From assembly GCA_037102815.1 (NCBI GenBank), contig BTPP01000011.1, positions 372,001 to 436,000 on the forward strand: a stretch of 64,000 bases of DNA, read 5' to 3'. The translations under genes were made by a program, and so were the position numbers. This DNA comes from Neurospora intermedia (taxonomy: Eukaryota > Ascomycota > Sordariomycetes > Sordariales > Sordariaceae). The notes under the pieces were generated by a model, which made no database searches, was not told where the DNA came from, and saw nothing but the letters and a program-made list of their open reading frames with translations. Below are positions 35,510 to 47,375 of this stretch, piece after piece (position 1 is the stretch's first letter; each line of letters begins with the position of its first letter).

Positions 35510-37024
35510 TGTGTCGGTCGATGTGTCTCCGATCAAGTTATGTATGTATGTAAGGTCGGTGATGATCCGGAAGTGTAAGTCGGGGTTGAATCGGGGCCCG
35601 GAACGGAGAGGTGGAGACGAGAAAGCAATCGGCGCCGGCCCGGATGGGGTGGAGACCGAATGTGTCGGGACTGGCGACCTCGACTTGGATATCGGGTTGC
35701 ACAAAATGAAATGCAAGATCGAAAACGACTCGATTGATCCCGAATGTGTGTTTTCGTCGATGGTAATACAACCCCCCAAAAAATGCAGGTTGAAAAAAGC
35801 CACGAAGAAAAAAACCCGAGAAGAGTAAGAGTTGGGAGAGAAAAGGAAGGGAACGGGCTTCGGTTTTAATCTTCCACTTCACCTCCTCCCAAAAACTCAA
35901 AAAGACCAATCGCAAAGTTCCAACAAAGCTACCTAGACCCAGCAAACGAAGGAATGAAGGGCGGCAACGGGCCAAAAGTTATCCGTGATCCCGTAGGTCC
36001 GTCGGCGTCAGACACAGCCGCCTCTACATATGTAGAGGTACACTACTGCGTCCGATGTACATACCTCTATACAGTGTAATACGACATCAAGATCCTCTTG
36101 ATCCCCATTTCCATCGCTCACAGAGTGCTGTGATTTGTCAACACCTAGACTTGCAATACATCTGTCTTCTGCTTATACGCAGTCCTGGCAGTAAAAGCGT
36201 CCAAGCATCAATTTCTCTCGTCGTCCCTTGCTGCAGCAGCACAGGAGGAGGAGTCGGAGATGCGGCGGTACCTGACTCTTTCAGGGAAGGGCCCCCGTCT
36301 TTTACGACCGACGCTTGTCTGGTGGGGGATGCGTCGGATAGAAATGATGCCGATTGGCTGCAAGTAGCTCGCCTCCGAATAGATACACGCCACTGAGAGG
36401 GAGTGAGCATCGATGATCCCCACATTCACAGGAAGTCCGCACTTGAAGTTGGTGGTTTGTCATTTCCACCTCCATTGCCCAACACTCCTTCATTACGACG
36501 AGAGAGCCGAAGATCGATGAGGGCTCACACTCATTTTGTAAGAAAAAAAAAAGAAGTGTGTTGGTCTCACATTGTTGACAACCAGATCGCAAGGGATGAT
36601 CCAGTGGTGTCTTGTCGTGGCTGTCTCTGATAACGGTCTTCTAGAAGGTTTCACAGGAGTTAGTAGCACAGTGGCAGCTCACTTTCAGCCCTACGCTAAT
36701 TGCCGAGCACTGATAACAAAAGAAAGAAAGATCGTCGGCCCTGTTTGCCGCCTGGGCGTGCTGATTTGCGACAGAATGAGCTCAGCTTCCCTTGCTTTGT
36801 CATCAGCAGCTTTATTGTCGGCGGCGGGACCATCGCTGAGTGAGAACTTTGGACTGTCTGGCTAGCAGCACCAAAGTGACTGACCATTATGCGACTGGAC
36901 TTCATCTGATGGCAAATTCACACATGTTAGCTTGGCGAGACCGAGAGGCAACGAGGACGACATAGACGGCAAGTTGGTGACCCACCCTCTCATACCTACC
37001 TACCACTACCTACCATTACCCAAA
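35510..37024. promoter_or_regulatory. Divergent promoter region between RTA1 and Zn2Cys6 genes
   Basis: 1.5 kb with no accepted ORF. It contains a perfect 18-bp palindrome (CCTCTACATATGTAGAGG) at 36021-36038, the sort of symmetric site that a dimeric fungal regulator could bind. TACCTACC runs lie just before the Zn2Cys6 ATG (36994-37018). The ATG at 37025 has a good A-rich context. Confidence 0.4.
36021..36038. promoter_or_regulatory. Perfect 18-bp palindrome
   Basis: CCTCTACATATGTAGAGG is identical to its reverse complement. It lies 512 bp upstream of the RTA1 ATG and 987 bp upstream of the regulator ATG. A role as operator is inferred from symmetry only. Confidence 0.5.
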
Positions 37025-38838
37025 ATGACGGACTCGCCGTCTGGGATTGGTCCGATCCGGCGGGCGCACCGAAAGAGTCGGACGGGTTGTACGGCGTGTA
37101 AGGCCCGCAAGATCAAGGTATCATCAATCCGCCCGCCCCCCTTTTGGCACGACATGACATGACACCGTATTGACCGTTCCCTTCTCAGTGCGACGAACAC
37201 CACCCGTCATGCATCAATTGCATTTCCCACGGGCTGCAATGTCCCTTTTTGTCCATGAAAGCGAACCTGCCGCCTAGGACTAGACCCAGGCCAGAGTCGT
37301 CGCAAACACCAAGTCCCATCACCCAGTCCCAGCTTCAGTTCCAATCACCATCGCCACTTTCACCGGCACACCACCCACATGTCGAACCTCCATCATCATT
37401 ATCGTCATCATCATCATCACCACACAGCATTCCCACTTACTACCCCAACCCAGGCATCAACAACCCAATCGAAAACAATGACGACAATGATGATGACCCC
37501 CTTCCAACCCTCCACCTCCTCCTCCTCCACAACTTCACTTCTTCAACCTACCTGACCCTCACCACCGACCCCACCGTCGCCAACTTCTGGCGCACCTCCG
37601 TCGTCGATCTCGCCTTCTCCCTCTCCTCCTCATCCCCTTCTTCCTCCTACCTCTTACGCGTCCTGCTCTCCGTCTCGGCCCTCCACCTAGCCTTCCAACA
37701 ATCATGTCCCCAAAAGCGAGATTTCTACACTGCCCAGGGCATCCTGCTCCACCAGAAAGCGACCAGAGAAGCCATGAGGCGGATGCTACCCGTCATAGAG
37801 CGGGAGGAGGACGAACTGGGCTTGTACCTCTTTGCGAATCTGACCATTTACGTCGCGCTTGCAAGCCCAAGGGGCAGGAGGGGTGATGGGAGGGTCTATG
37901 TTTTGGATCAACACGAGCAGAGAAGGCATGCGGAGAGTAGACTTAATGGGCTGGGCGATGGCGATGGAAGGGGGGGTCTTGAGGGTACGGGGTTGGGGTT
38001 TGAAGCGGGATCAGGAAGCGGTGGACTGAATTTTCCTGATTGGGCATTCCTCGTCAATGGGCCCAAGTCGCTTAGTGGTAACTTCATTATGAACAACGAA
38101 GCGCATCGAGAGTTTCTGAAGCCCTTTTTGGCGTATGGAGGGAGAAGGTGGAAAGAGGCAAGGGGCGAGTCGTCGGAGGATTCTTCTTGCAGCGCCTCAC
38201 CGTCCAATGCTGGAACACCGAACCCCCCATCTGGCGCTGGAACGCCAACAACCGAACAGAAGAGAACGACTGAAAGTGGGAGTGGGAGCGGGACACCCAA
38301 GCCTCCCGGACCGCTGGCCCATCTCCGCGAGCTCATCAGCAAAGACACCGCCAATCCTCACCTTCACACTTATCTTTTCGCCATTGACGAACTAGAACTG
38401 TCGCTTACGCATCTAACGTGTTCTTCTCCTACCTCCCCATCCACGGTCACGGCCACAGCCACATCCTCACCCAGCACGATAACCACAACCACCCCGACCT
38501 TAACCACATGCGCTGCCGCCGCCGATGACTCCCCAACCTTCACCTCCAACTCCAATCCCAACCAAAATACCCAAGGAGGCGACGTCCTAGACGCCATGCT
38601 CTGGCTCTGGGCCGTCTCCGACTCGCTCGTCCCGCTCCTGAAAATTCCCACCCAAGAAGCCGTGGCTATCTTTGCCCATTTCGGCATCTTACTCAAACAC
38701 CATGAGCGACAGTGGTGGTTGCAGGGGTGGGGAGATCACTTGATCATGAGGGCCAAAGATATTTTGGATGAGGAACATCGGGGTTGGATTCGGTGGCCTT
38801 TGGAGGTTTTGGAGGGGGGGGATCATCATTCTTCATGA
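37025..38838 (+). CDS. Zn2Cys6 binuclear-cluster transcription factor with fungal-specific C-terminal domain
   Basis: Predicted 580-aa regulator. Exon 1 is 37025-37117 and exon 2 is 37189-38838; the 71-nt intron splits the DNA-binding domain. Splicing creates the complete cluster C22-x2-C25-x6-C32-x6-C39-x2-C42-x6-C49 with the basic KARKIK between Cys25 and Cys32. A Ser/Pro/Thr-rich linker follows. From about residue 135 a helical region beginning LHLLLLHNFTSSTYLTLT and containing FWRTSVVDLAFS and LLRVLLSVSALHLAF matches the Fungal_trans_2 type seen in UPC2-like sterol regulators. Low-complexity Ser/Thr/Gly inserts interrupt this region. Near the end, WLWAVSDSLVPLL and AIFAHFGILLKHHERQWWLQGWG are typical closing helices. 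It may act on the divergent RTA1 gene. Class is certain; targets are unknown. Confidence 0.92.
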
Positions 38839-39759
38839 GAGGTGATGCGATGGCGAAAAGATAGGGTGTGAAAGTGGTGAAAGAGGGGGGGTACAAGGGG
38901 GAATATATGGAAAGAGGGGGTGTCAAAGGGAAAGGGGGAAAGGGGGAAGGGGGAAAGAGAGTCCAGCTTCATGCGGTTAGTCGTAGTGGTTGAGCAGCTT
39001 TTGACGCAGTTTAATTTCATGAAGAGATGGGTCCCGGGATAATCGAGCGAAGGGAGACTGGAAGTTCATATATGGAATTTGAGCTTGGGGTGTTGATTCT
39101 TGACTGCGGTGAAAAGTCCAAAAGTGAGACTGAGCAGTAATTTGGATGGTGGGAATTGCTTGACTGTTGATTTGGTTGGGAAGGAGTGAGGAATGGTGTA
39201 ATTAATAACAAGCCAGGTCTACAACGCACATTCCCACGTCATAGAAGACTTGGCTTAAAAATCCTTTGGCAAAAGAATGCATATTTTGGTGGGGCATGAG
39301 TTCCTTCCGTCACAGTTGGGAGTTGAAGGCGACAGAGGGCGGCACCTGCCTCTCCTGCTCTCACTTGGCTCCTTTAATTTCTCATGCATCAATCTGAGTC
39401 TTGAACACACTTTTCTTTTATTCGTGGCTCGTCCAACCTCGAATTTGAGTCATAATATTTTTGATCCTTCAAGCATAACTTGGGAGAATCTCTGATATCG
39501 GCAACTGAACGAAAATGCAACGCAGTTTAATCACACTGTTTCTCTCGATGCGCCAGAATTTGATGATGTCGACACTCGTAAGCGAGCTCGTTATCAACTG
39601 TAAAGAAATGCGACCATGATCCCGAGAAATCCTCAAATCCATCGACTCTGTGATGAGAAGTATACCATCCCCATCCATCCATCCATCCATTTTATCCGCC
39701 GCCCTCCCTTCAACTCCTTTCCTCCCCCTTCTCACCTCCCACCTCCACCTCCAACCTCA
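38839..39759. other. Convergent intergenic region
   Basis: 921 bp between the stops of the Zn2Cys6 gene and the BTB gene. G-rich microrepeats (GGGGGAAAG units) occur at 38920-38957 and an ATCC run at about 39672-39691. No gene seen. Confidence 0.45.
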
Positions 39760-42435
39760 CTACTCATCATCCCCACCAACCCTCAACCTCCACATAGGCA
39801 CCACATCCTCCAACACCCCCTTCCTTCTGTGCCTCTCCCCATTCCCACCCTCTGCACCCTCTGCACCATCCCCATCAACAACCACCGGCCCACCAACCCC
39901 CAAATCAAACCGTCCCCCAATACCCCCCTTCCCACCCCCACCCCCCGGCGCATTCGGATTCGTCTTCCCCTCCACACACCGCCTACACCACGCCGCCGGT
40001 CTCACCACCACCTTGAACGGGTTATACACCCGCTTCGCCCACCTCTCCTCATCAAACACCTCGTCACACGCCTCACACCGATCCGGATGCTGCGTCTTCC
40101 TTGTATGATCCAGTCTACTACACGTCGGTCCAAAGTGTTTAGCTTTGAGTTCCTCCACGTCGCCTCCGCTGCCGCCGCTGCCCGGTACGTTTGTCAATTT
40201 GATCGTCGTCGGCGGGATGAAACTCGAGGAATTGTCGCCTAGTTGGATTTTGAACACGTCGGTGCCTAGCATAGGGCATTGGTCGACTACCTGCCGGAGA
40301 CCCGGGAGGCGGAAGAGACGGTCGCGGCCGGCCCAGAGGAAGGATGCAAGTAAAGAGTGTAGTTTGGTGCTTTCGGAGACGCCGGAGTAGGCTTGGAAAA
40401 TGCCGGAGAAGAGGTCGTTGGCGTAGGATTGGGGGGATAAGAGGGGGTCCGAGTGGTCGATTACCCCGGAGCGGCCGGAGGCGGGGACCGAGTAGGTGCA
40501 AAGGAGGAGGAGCTTGGTGTCGAGGTATTGACCTAACAAAGTGATGCTGTCGCGGCAGAGGAGGGGGATGCGGAAGGTGTGGCCTAGGTTGTAGAGGGTT
40601 ACGTAGGTGGTGATGGGGGAGGCGAGGGAGGAGGGGCGTGTTAGGTTGTCGTCGAGGGCTGTGGGCGATAAGTTAGCATGTGGATGACATATGGTAGAGA
40701 AGAGAAGAGGAGAGAAGAAGAGACTTACAATCAGCATACATGAACCTCAGCATGGTCTCGATGTCCTCAGCGTTTTGCTCGTGGAGGTTGATTTCGCTGA
40801 TCTGGCCCGTCTGTTGGTCATCAACTTGTCAGCAACTCCTTTCAACATCTTCCCTCAACATCGCCCAGGAACCCAGCAAAAACTCACCCCATCACTACCA
40901 GCAAAAGCCTCCCTAAACCACGCACTTCTTGTGCTCAATCTCATCTTATGCACCTTCCACTTCTTCTTGAGACAATGGATGGTAGCATCAGAGAACTCGC
41001 CAGTTTCGAGAAGACTGTTTTTCCACCCTGTTAGTTAACATTTTGTTTCCACCTGCCATTCTCTGAAAGGGATAGAGGGAAGAACATACTGCAAATCATT
41101 CTCCTTATGCCGCCGATTAATTTCCTGCCCATCCACACTCCACCCTTTCTTGCCAATACTTGTTCCTGGCCCTGCACCTCTATTACCTCCTGAACCCCCT
41201 GGAACTCCCGCAGCCGCAGCCCTCATCACCTGCTTTGAGCCAGAGCCAGATCCCGCTCCTGATGCCGAAGCCGAAGCTGAGCCCGCTCGGGAAGCTTCAA
41301 AAGCTCTCAATGTAGCCGCGATCCCCTCAGTTGAAGTAACCTTGCGCTGCTTACTGGCTCGCCCATACGCATCAGCATCAGCGTCATCATCAGTATCAGC
41401 ATCGGCATCAGCGATGCTAGCAGCACTAGCAGTGCGTTTTCTAGCGGGAGTAGTGGTTGACGATGAAGCCCTAGATGTAGAGGCACCACCTCTACCTCTG
41501 CCTCTACCTCTGCCTCTTCCTGTACCTCTGCCTGTACCTCTACCTCTACCTCTGGTGGTGGTGGTTTGGCGGCCAGCAGCAGTAGTAGTAGCAGTGGTGG
41601 GAGCGGGACCAGGGCCGGGGCTAGGGCTAGGGCTGGGGATTAGGTGGTTAGCGGTAGCAGTAGCAGTAGTAGGGCGGTTAGCGGCAGCGACTATGATGGG
41701 AGAAAATGAAGTTGTCGCTGGAGGCGGAGAGGAGATCGTAGCTTTGGCGGTGTCCGTGGTGTTGGTGTTATTGTTAGCAGCAGCAGCGGCCGGGGCTGCA
41801 GCTGCAGCTGATGCAGTGGTAGCCGTGTCGGTTGCGTTTGCGTCCTTCTTAGGACGGCCACGAGGATGAGCGGTGCCGGTGCCGCTTGTGGTAATGGGAG
41901 TTACTTCCGCTCCGGTCTGAGTGTTGGTGGTCGGAGTAGCTTTCGCGGCTGTCTTGGGAGTAGCCTTCGGAGTAGTTTTCGGAGTAGCCTTAGCAGCAGC
42001 AGCAGTCTTTGGAACAGCAGGCGTCTTGACAGCCGCTTCCTTCTTAGCAGCAGCTGGCTTCCTGGCTGTAGCGGTGGCCTTCTTGGCCGGAGTTGCTTTT
42101 GAAGCGGGCGTGGATGTAGTGGCACCGGCGGACGTGGCGGCCACGGTGATGCTATCGCTAGCGGGAATGGTCGCAGCTGTGAAAGCGCTTTGGGTTGCGG
42201 GTGCGACCTGGGGTATGGCCCGAGGTATAGTCGTCATATTGGAGGACTCAACCGGCTCGGACTTGATGCCCAGAGTCCTGTTGGGATCCATGCTGGCGTT
42301 GCCTGAAGGAGGAAGTGAGGGAAGAGGGCGGGTAAAGAATGGAAAGCGTGGGTTGAGGATGAAGGTTCCTGGACCTGGACACGGGTTAGTGGATGCTGAG
42401 TGTAAGGTGGCTTGGGTTTTGTCAGAGGGGAGCAT
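39760..42435 (-). CDS. AT-hook/Ala-rich BTB-POZ domain protein, 4 exons
   Basis: Predicted 817-aa nuclear-type protein. Exons are 42435-41090, 41014-40888, 40810-40729 and 40658-39760, with matched phases. The first about 445 residues are Ala/Thr/Pro/Lys-rich and resemble a linker-histone tail (repeats of TPKTAAKATP, ARKPAAAKK). They include an AT-hook core RGRPKK at 192-197, an (RG)n/GTGRG stretch about 290-320 and a basic KQRKV. The BTB/POZ fold begins after splicing at about 447 (LLETGEFSDATIHC, then KKKWKVHKMRLSTRSAWFREAF) and continues over exons 2-4 (INLHEQNAEDIETMLRFMY; YVTLYNLGHTF). The tail holds CEACDE and CRRC pairs and a Gly-rich segment. The combination suggests a chromatin-associated BTB protein. 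The start could be the Met at residue 49 (42291) instead. No known gene name. Confidence 0.85.
41490..41565. repeat. Hexanucleotide repeat coding Arg-Gly run
   Basis: CTCTAC/CTCTGC units on the plus strand are read on the minus strand as (Gly-Arg)n with GTGRGT insertions, inside exon 1 of the BTB gene. RG-repeats can bind nucleic acid. Confidence 0.85.
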
Positions 42436-43267
42436 AGTTTTTTTCAGATTGGGTTCAGTACGAGATGGAGTGAAGGTATACCGGAAGAGGAATGAACGGG
42501 GAAAAGAAGATGGGTGAAGGGAGGAAAGGAAAGAAACGGGGTCTGGCAGTTGATATTTACCTGTGAGAAAAAAAAAATCGAAGATCGTGCCAGTGTTTCC
42601 TCGTGGAGAAACAAGACCAAGGTGTGATGGAGGAAGAAAAAGGCGTGGAGGACGAGGAAGGAGGTCTGGAGAAGATGTGGTTGAGGTTGAGGGACGAGAC
42701 TTTATACGTGATGACGAGAGGGTCCGAGGTGGTGGATGAACCTGGGAGTTTCTGGGCTCATCAAAGTCGTTTGCAGTACGTGGCTGGGCTCATATGTTCC
42801 TCATATCATCCGATCATGTATTTCAGGCCGAGGTTGAGGCCTTCTGACTGGCCTGAAGGGAATAGAGAGTTGACGAAAGGGGGCGAGGACGAAGAGGAAG
42901 GCAAGAGATACGGTCGACAAGGGCCAATGGTGGGAGTGATATGGAGTGTGGTAAAACAAACAATGCCTCAGGTCCTCCAAAGTGCGTAATCTCTTTTCCT
43001 TAATCCGATGTAAAAGAGATGGAAATTCATGACTGTATTCAATGTTCGGAAGGTTGTTTGCGGCGTGGAAAGAAGGACAGTGAATGCCCTTGTCGATCCA
43101 AGGTTTGTCCAAGGCGCTTTGAAGTAAACACGACGAGACGGTAAAGGTGTCCAGAGATACCTACGATCATTCGACGACCATATGTGGTCCGAACAAAGTA
43201 TGCTGAATTAATCAGCACGCCATAGTAAATTTTCTTCAACTGAGCCGACCCTCATCCAACACCATCA
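42436..43267. other. Intergenic
   Basis: 832 bp between the COG5 stop and the BTB gene start, both on the minus strand. A 128-codon plus frame (42603-42989) has no domain and overlaps the likely 5' leader of the BTB gene, so it is not accepted. Confidence 0.45.
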
Positions 43268-44668
43268 TTACCTCCCAATATTATTCACAACACTCCCCAC
43301 CATAACCGCAACCTCCCTCTCCCACCGTCCACTCTTCTCCCCATCCTTCATCTCATCATTCCTCCCCCTATCCCCGGTTGCCGCCCCCGCCACTGCACTA
43401 GGCAACACACAGCCCTTCACCACACACTCCTTGATCGCCTCCCCGACACTCTGCCTATTCGTCCTCAGTGTCCTCGCCGACACCCCTCCCTTGTTCATAA
43501 TCTCTTGCACCCTCGGCGCCAGATTGCTCGCCATCGTCCTCCAAAAGTAGCTCGCTAATGAACCAGTTTCCAAGTACGCCAGCAAAGGTTGAAGCATGTT
43601 TCCTCCTGTCCTGGGCGTTGCTTGCGGCCCCTGGACCAATGGGTGAGAGGGGATTTTGGTGGCTTCTAGCACAGCTTCCAAAGCGACCACGTTTTGGCAG
43701 CGGGCTGTTACATCTGCTAGTGTGCGTTCCAGCGAAGGCAGGGTGGCCAGGGCACGGGACAAGGACGCGGTAGAGGATTGCAGAGCGGTACGGAGGTAGG
43801 ATTCGAGAGATTGGAGCATCAGGGTTGGCGACCACTTTTCGTTCTTAGCGAGGGTGGTTGGCGACAAGAGGTAGAGCGTTGTTAGACCGGAGACGGTTCG
43901 CGCCCTGGTTTCTTCGGACTGGGCAAAGGTCAAGGTACCCGACGCGGACCCCATGGAAAACTCGCGGATGATGCGCTCGGCGGATTCACGGACGGACCGC
44001 TCGGTAGGGAGGTAGATGTTGTCGCGCAGAGTGCGGATGACGGCGACGCGCTCGATGCCGTAACCTTCGGAGCCGGGGACGTTGGCGGTCGAGAAGAGCT
44101 CACGGAGAGACAAAAGAGTGTGGGCGCATCGAACCAGGGCACGATGGTCTTCTTTGCTGCGAAGACTGGCGGAGGAGGTAGTGACGGTTGTCGAGGCAGA
44201 GCCGGTCAGTTCGGCGTGTTGAACTTCAAGCTGGCGACCGAGCTGGAGAGCGCGGCCTACTGCTCGGCCCAGCTTGAGGGTTTCCCAGAGACGGGAGGCC
44301 ACAAGACGGACTTCTTCGGCTTCGGCATGTTTCTGGATGACCTCCTTTTCGAGCTGTTTGTAGCTGTCGTTGAGGGCCTTGATCTGGGTGTCGAGTTCGC
44401 CGACGATGCGCCCGCTGGCTTCGGTCTGTTCTTTGGTATGTGTGAGGAGCGGGATGGCTGATCGGGTGGTTAGGACGTCGATGTGGGAGTCGATCTCCTG
44501 GATGTCAAAGAGGACGCGTGATAAGGGTGTTGAGAGGTCGAGGGGCGCATCGTTGGGGTTGTTGGTCGCCAGCACGAGCGTGTTTGCGAAGGCGGCGGGG
44601 CTGAATTCTGGGTCGAGAAAGGTCTCGTAGTCGATGTAGGACGGTTCGTCGTCATTGGCGACACTCAT
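43268..44668 (-). CDS. cog5: Conserved oligomeric Golgi complex subunit 5
   Basis: Predicted 466-aa intronless subunit of the COG tethering complex (lobe B), which acts in retrograde traffic within the Golgi and keeps glycosyltransferases in place. The N-terminal COG5 domain is recognised by YIDYETFLDPEFSPAAFANTL followed by the helical coiled-coil stretch with LDTQIKALNDSYKQLEKEV and RLWETLKLGRAVGRALQLGRQL. The C-terminal two thirds are helical (REFSMGSASGTL; LLAYLETGSLASYFWRTMAS) and end in VMVGSVVNNIGR. Length and intronless structure are plausible for a fungal COG5. No signal peptide or membrane helix, as expected of a peripheral complex. The upstream gene at 45656 is divergent. Confidence 0.9.
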   Translation of the reverse strand: MSVANDDEPSYIDYETFLDPEFSPAAFANTLVLATNNPNDAPLDLSTPLSRVLFDIQEIDSHIDVLTTRSAIPLLTHTKEQTEASGRIVGELDTQIKALNDSYKQLEKEVIQKHAEAEEVRLVASRLWETLKLGRAVGRALQLGRQLEVQHAELTGSASTTVTTSSASLRSKEDHRALVRCAHTLLSLRELFSTANVPGSEGYGIERVAVIRTLRDNIYLPTERSVRESAERIIREFSMGSASGTLTFAQSEETRARTVSGLTTLYLLSPTTLAKNEKWSPTLMLQSLESYLRTALQSSTASLSRALATLPSLERTLADVTARCQNVVALEAVLEATKIPSHPLVQGPQATPRTGGNMLQPLLAYLETGSLASYFWRTMASNLAPRVQEIMNKGGVSARTLRTNRQSVGEAIKECVVKGCVLPSAVAGAATGDRGRNDEMKDGEKSGRWEREVAVMVGSVVNNIGR

Positions 44669-45655
44669 TGTAGCGGCTGGCGTGTGTACCTATGTATGTC
44701 TTGTGTGTATGGTATGTGTATGTGGTCGTGAGGATGCCCCGGGTCTGGAGACGGAGATGGACGGGATCGGAACGGGGTCCAAATGTTGCCCGCCGACTGG
44801 AGGTGTTGTTCGACCTGAACTTGTTGGGTTCCCGTCGCGTGCTGTCGGGCGGGGAGGTACCTCTAGGTAGGTGGCCTGTTCCAATTGGATCCTTCCCCTG
44901 AAAGGCCCAAAAGGTTACAGTGGACCTGTAGCCTAACCGAACACCGAGGCTAGCGGCAGGGGCAGGGCAGTGGAGGGAGACCCCGCCAGTGTCCCCGCAT
45001 TCGGGGCTTGGTGAGGTCATCGAGAACATTGTTTCCGCAAACTGTTAACAGAGGTGTCCCTGTTCACAGCCCCAGCAGCCCTAACCATTGTTAGGCAAGC
45101 CCCGGCAGAGCCCCAGGGTGGTAGTGGGTGCGCTGTCCGGGCCGCGAATGAGTGTCGAGATTACAGCTCTTGGCCCCTGGGCGAATCATCCATCCATGTG
45201 AAGCTCGAATCGTGATCGCGATCCCGACTGGAAATCCGTCACCGGTTCCTGGTTTTTTTCGATTCTTGGGCTGGTCGCTTTTTTTTCCCCCTCTCAGTCG
45301 GCGACTTTTATTTTCTTCATTCTTCTCTTTCTCATTGTACAAAAATGACCAACATAGGACTCGTGGATTCTCGAGGCTGACGACGACGACCACCACCACA
45401 TTGCGCGCCATCAACACGCCATCGTCCTCCCTCCCTTCGAGTCTATCATCTCCATCTCCATCTCCATTTCTGACCCAGTCCAAGACATAATCTCAGATCT
45501 AGATCTCACCACCTCCGGTCCCCGTCGATCCCCGTCATTCCGACTCTTCCGCTTTACATACTAACCTCTAATTCCCACCTTTGATTTACCCGACTCCTCT
45601 TCCCCAGACTTTCTCCTCTGATGGTCCTCCACTTCCACTTGCGACAACAGCGAGA
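44669..45655. promoter_or_regulatory. Divergent promoter region of cog5 and the DUF2434-like gene
   Basis: 987 bp between the two start codons. The half nearer 45656 is C/T-rich (45290-45620), a usual feature of strong fungal promoters and leaders. A short TGTGTATG-type run lies at 44688-44720, and a TACCTCTAGGTAGGT motif at 44858-44872. No ORF accepted. Confidence 0.4.
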
Positions 45656-47375
45656 ATGACCATCGACATCCGCGATATCCTTGCCTGGCCCGGCGGCGAT
45701 AACTCGACCGACACGGTCCTCTCCGGGGTTCACCTCAACCTCACTGCCCTCGAGAACTGGAATTACACTCTATACTCCAACGGCACCCTGTCCAACGGCA
45801 CAAAGTGTTACCTTACCTTCGAACCGTATGCGCCAGCCCTCATCTTCCCCAATGGTACCTTTGTCAATGCCACACAGTGCTGGCATCCCGTCTATCTCAT
45901 CGGCGCCCGTGCCGGCACCGGCCTGGGTTTCGCCGTCGCATTCGGTCTGGGTCTCGTCCTGACTCTGGTCGCCTTGAATAAACATGGAAAGCTTCACCTG
46001 CCCTCCGAGAAACGATTCCATCCCATCGGTCGCAGATGGCAATGGTACTGGGCCATCTGGACTTGCGCCACCGCTTTGATCAGCCTGTTTACGAACATCG
46101 ATGTTGATCGATACTATCTACCCGAGATTCCTATTGTGCTTACCTGTTTCTTCTGGTACTTGATGCAGATAGGTGCTATTGCTTGCACATGGGAGGCAGT
46201 CAGACATTGGGGCAGTTGGATGGAAAGACAGTTCATCGATCCGGATCCTTTCCGCCTCCGCCAGGAAGGCCGTCGCTACTGGGTCGAGCTCATTATCCCG
46301 CTGTTTGCGTATTTGTTTATGTGGTTGGTATGTCATAAGACGCCATCCTGTCCTACCCTATAGTTTCCCATCTAACTTGTATTCACAGAACTTCTTCATC
46401 GTCGTCCCTCGTTCCTGGACCAAAATCGAACACCAGCGCTATCCCGAACAAATCATCACCGAGGCCAAGCCGACGGCCACCGACGACCGCTTCAAGTCCG
46501 CTCCCTTCTTCCTCTTTGCCACCTGGCTCATCACCGTCTTCTCCCTCTGGCACTCCATCAGACACTACTGTCCGCGCAACCGGGGTATCATCAACCGCAC
46601 CATCGGCTTCTTCAAGTTCACGCCCACCCGCTTCATGCTGATCATCCCGCTCGCCTTCATCATTCCCTTGTACCAAGCCATGGCTGCCTGGAACTTTACC
46701 TGGAGTCCGCTCAACATCAAGGGAAAGCCCGAGGCTATCTACCCCGGAGGATATGCGCCCTCGCTGCTTATCGTCCTCATCCAAGCAATCTACGGATTGA
46801 CCTCACCAAATGAGGACCGCGAGCTGATCCGCCAACGCCGCGAGCGCGGCCAGATTCTCGACGCCGAAATGGGTATCCAACGTAAACCAGCCTGGTGGCG
46901 CCGCGTCAACGAAGCCCCCGCCCCGAACATGACCATGCGCGACAGAATCATGCGCAACGTGCGCGAGATTGGCGGCGGCGGTCCTACCGCTCGGAACCTC
47001 AAGGAATCCATCCACACGCGCGCTGCCGAATCCAAACCTCGCCCAACACCGAATGGTCCAGCAAGTCCCGGCGATGTCGAGATGGTTAGTATCCCCTCGC
47101 CTGAGCATGTCGTGGGGGTTACTGGCCCGATTGCGCCAGGAGACTTTGCTGCGGCGAGACAGACGGCGACGAGGTATGCGAACATGACGCCGAGTGCGGC
47201 GAGTAGGCAGGCGGAGTTGATGATGGATGGGCCGCGGGAAACAGTACCCCCACCACCGCCGTATTCGGATCGGCCACCGGCGGTGGGAGAGACGGGGAGG
47301 AATGACAGTGTGGCGTCAATGAGTCCGAGTATTAACTCGCCGCCCGCGCAGATTAGGAGTATGCTCGATGTATGA
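45656..47375 (+). CDS. DUF2434-family multi-pass membrane protein
   Basis: Predicted 552-aa integral membrane protein. Exon 1 is 45656-46327 and exon 2 is 46389-47375; the 61-nt intron has GTATGT and ACAG. The N-terminal about 85 residues are likely lumenal or extracellular, with several N-glycosylation sequons (NST, NLT, NYT, NGT, NAT) and a Cys pair. Hydrophobic segments follow from about residue 90 (GLGFAVAFGLGLVLTLVAL), then about 130, 160, 220, 280 and 325, with the landmark FFIVVPRSWTKIEHQR after the splice joint. The last about 190 residues are cytosolic, Pro/Arg-rich, with PPPPPYSDRPP near the end. This matches the fungal-restricted DUF2434 group, whose role is unknown. The start at 45656 is the first ATG in this frame and lies in a good context. 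Confidence 0.85.

Noticed and set aside
41150-41869. 239-codon plus frame rich in Ala/Val/Leu that looks like membrane helices
   Set aside because: Antisense of the Ala/Thr-rich exon of the BTB gene; hydrophobicity is a codon-complement effect.
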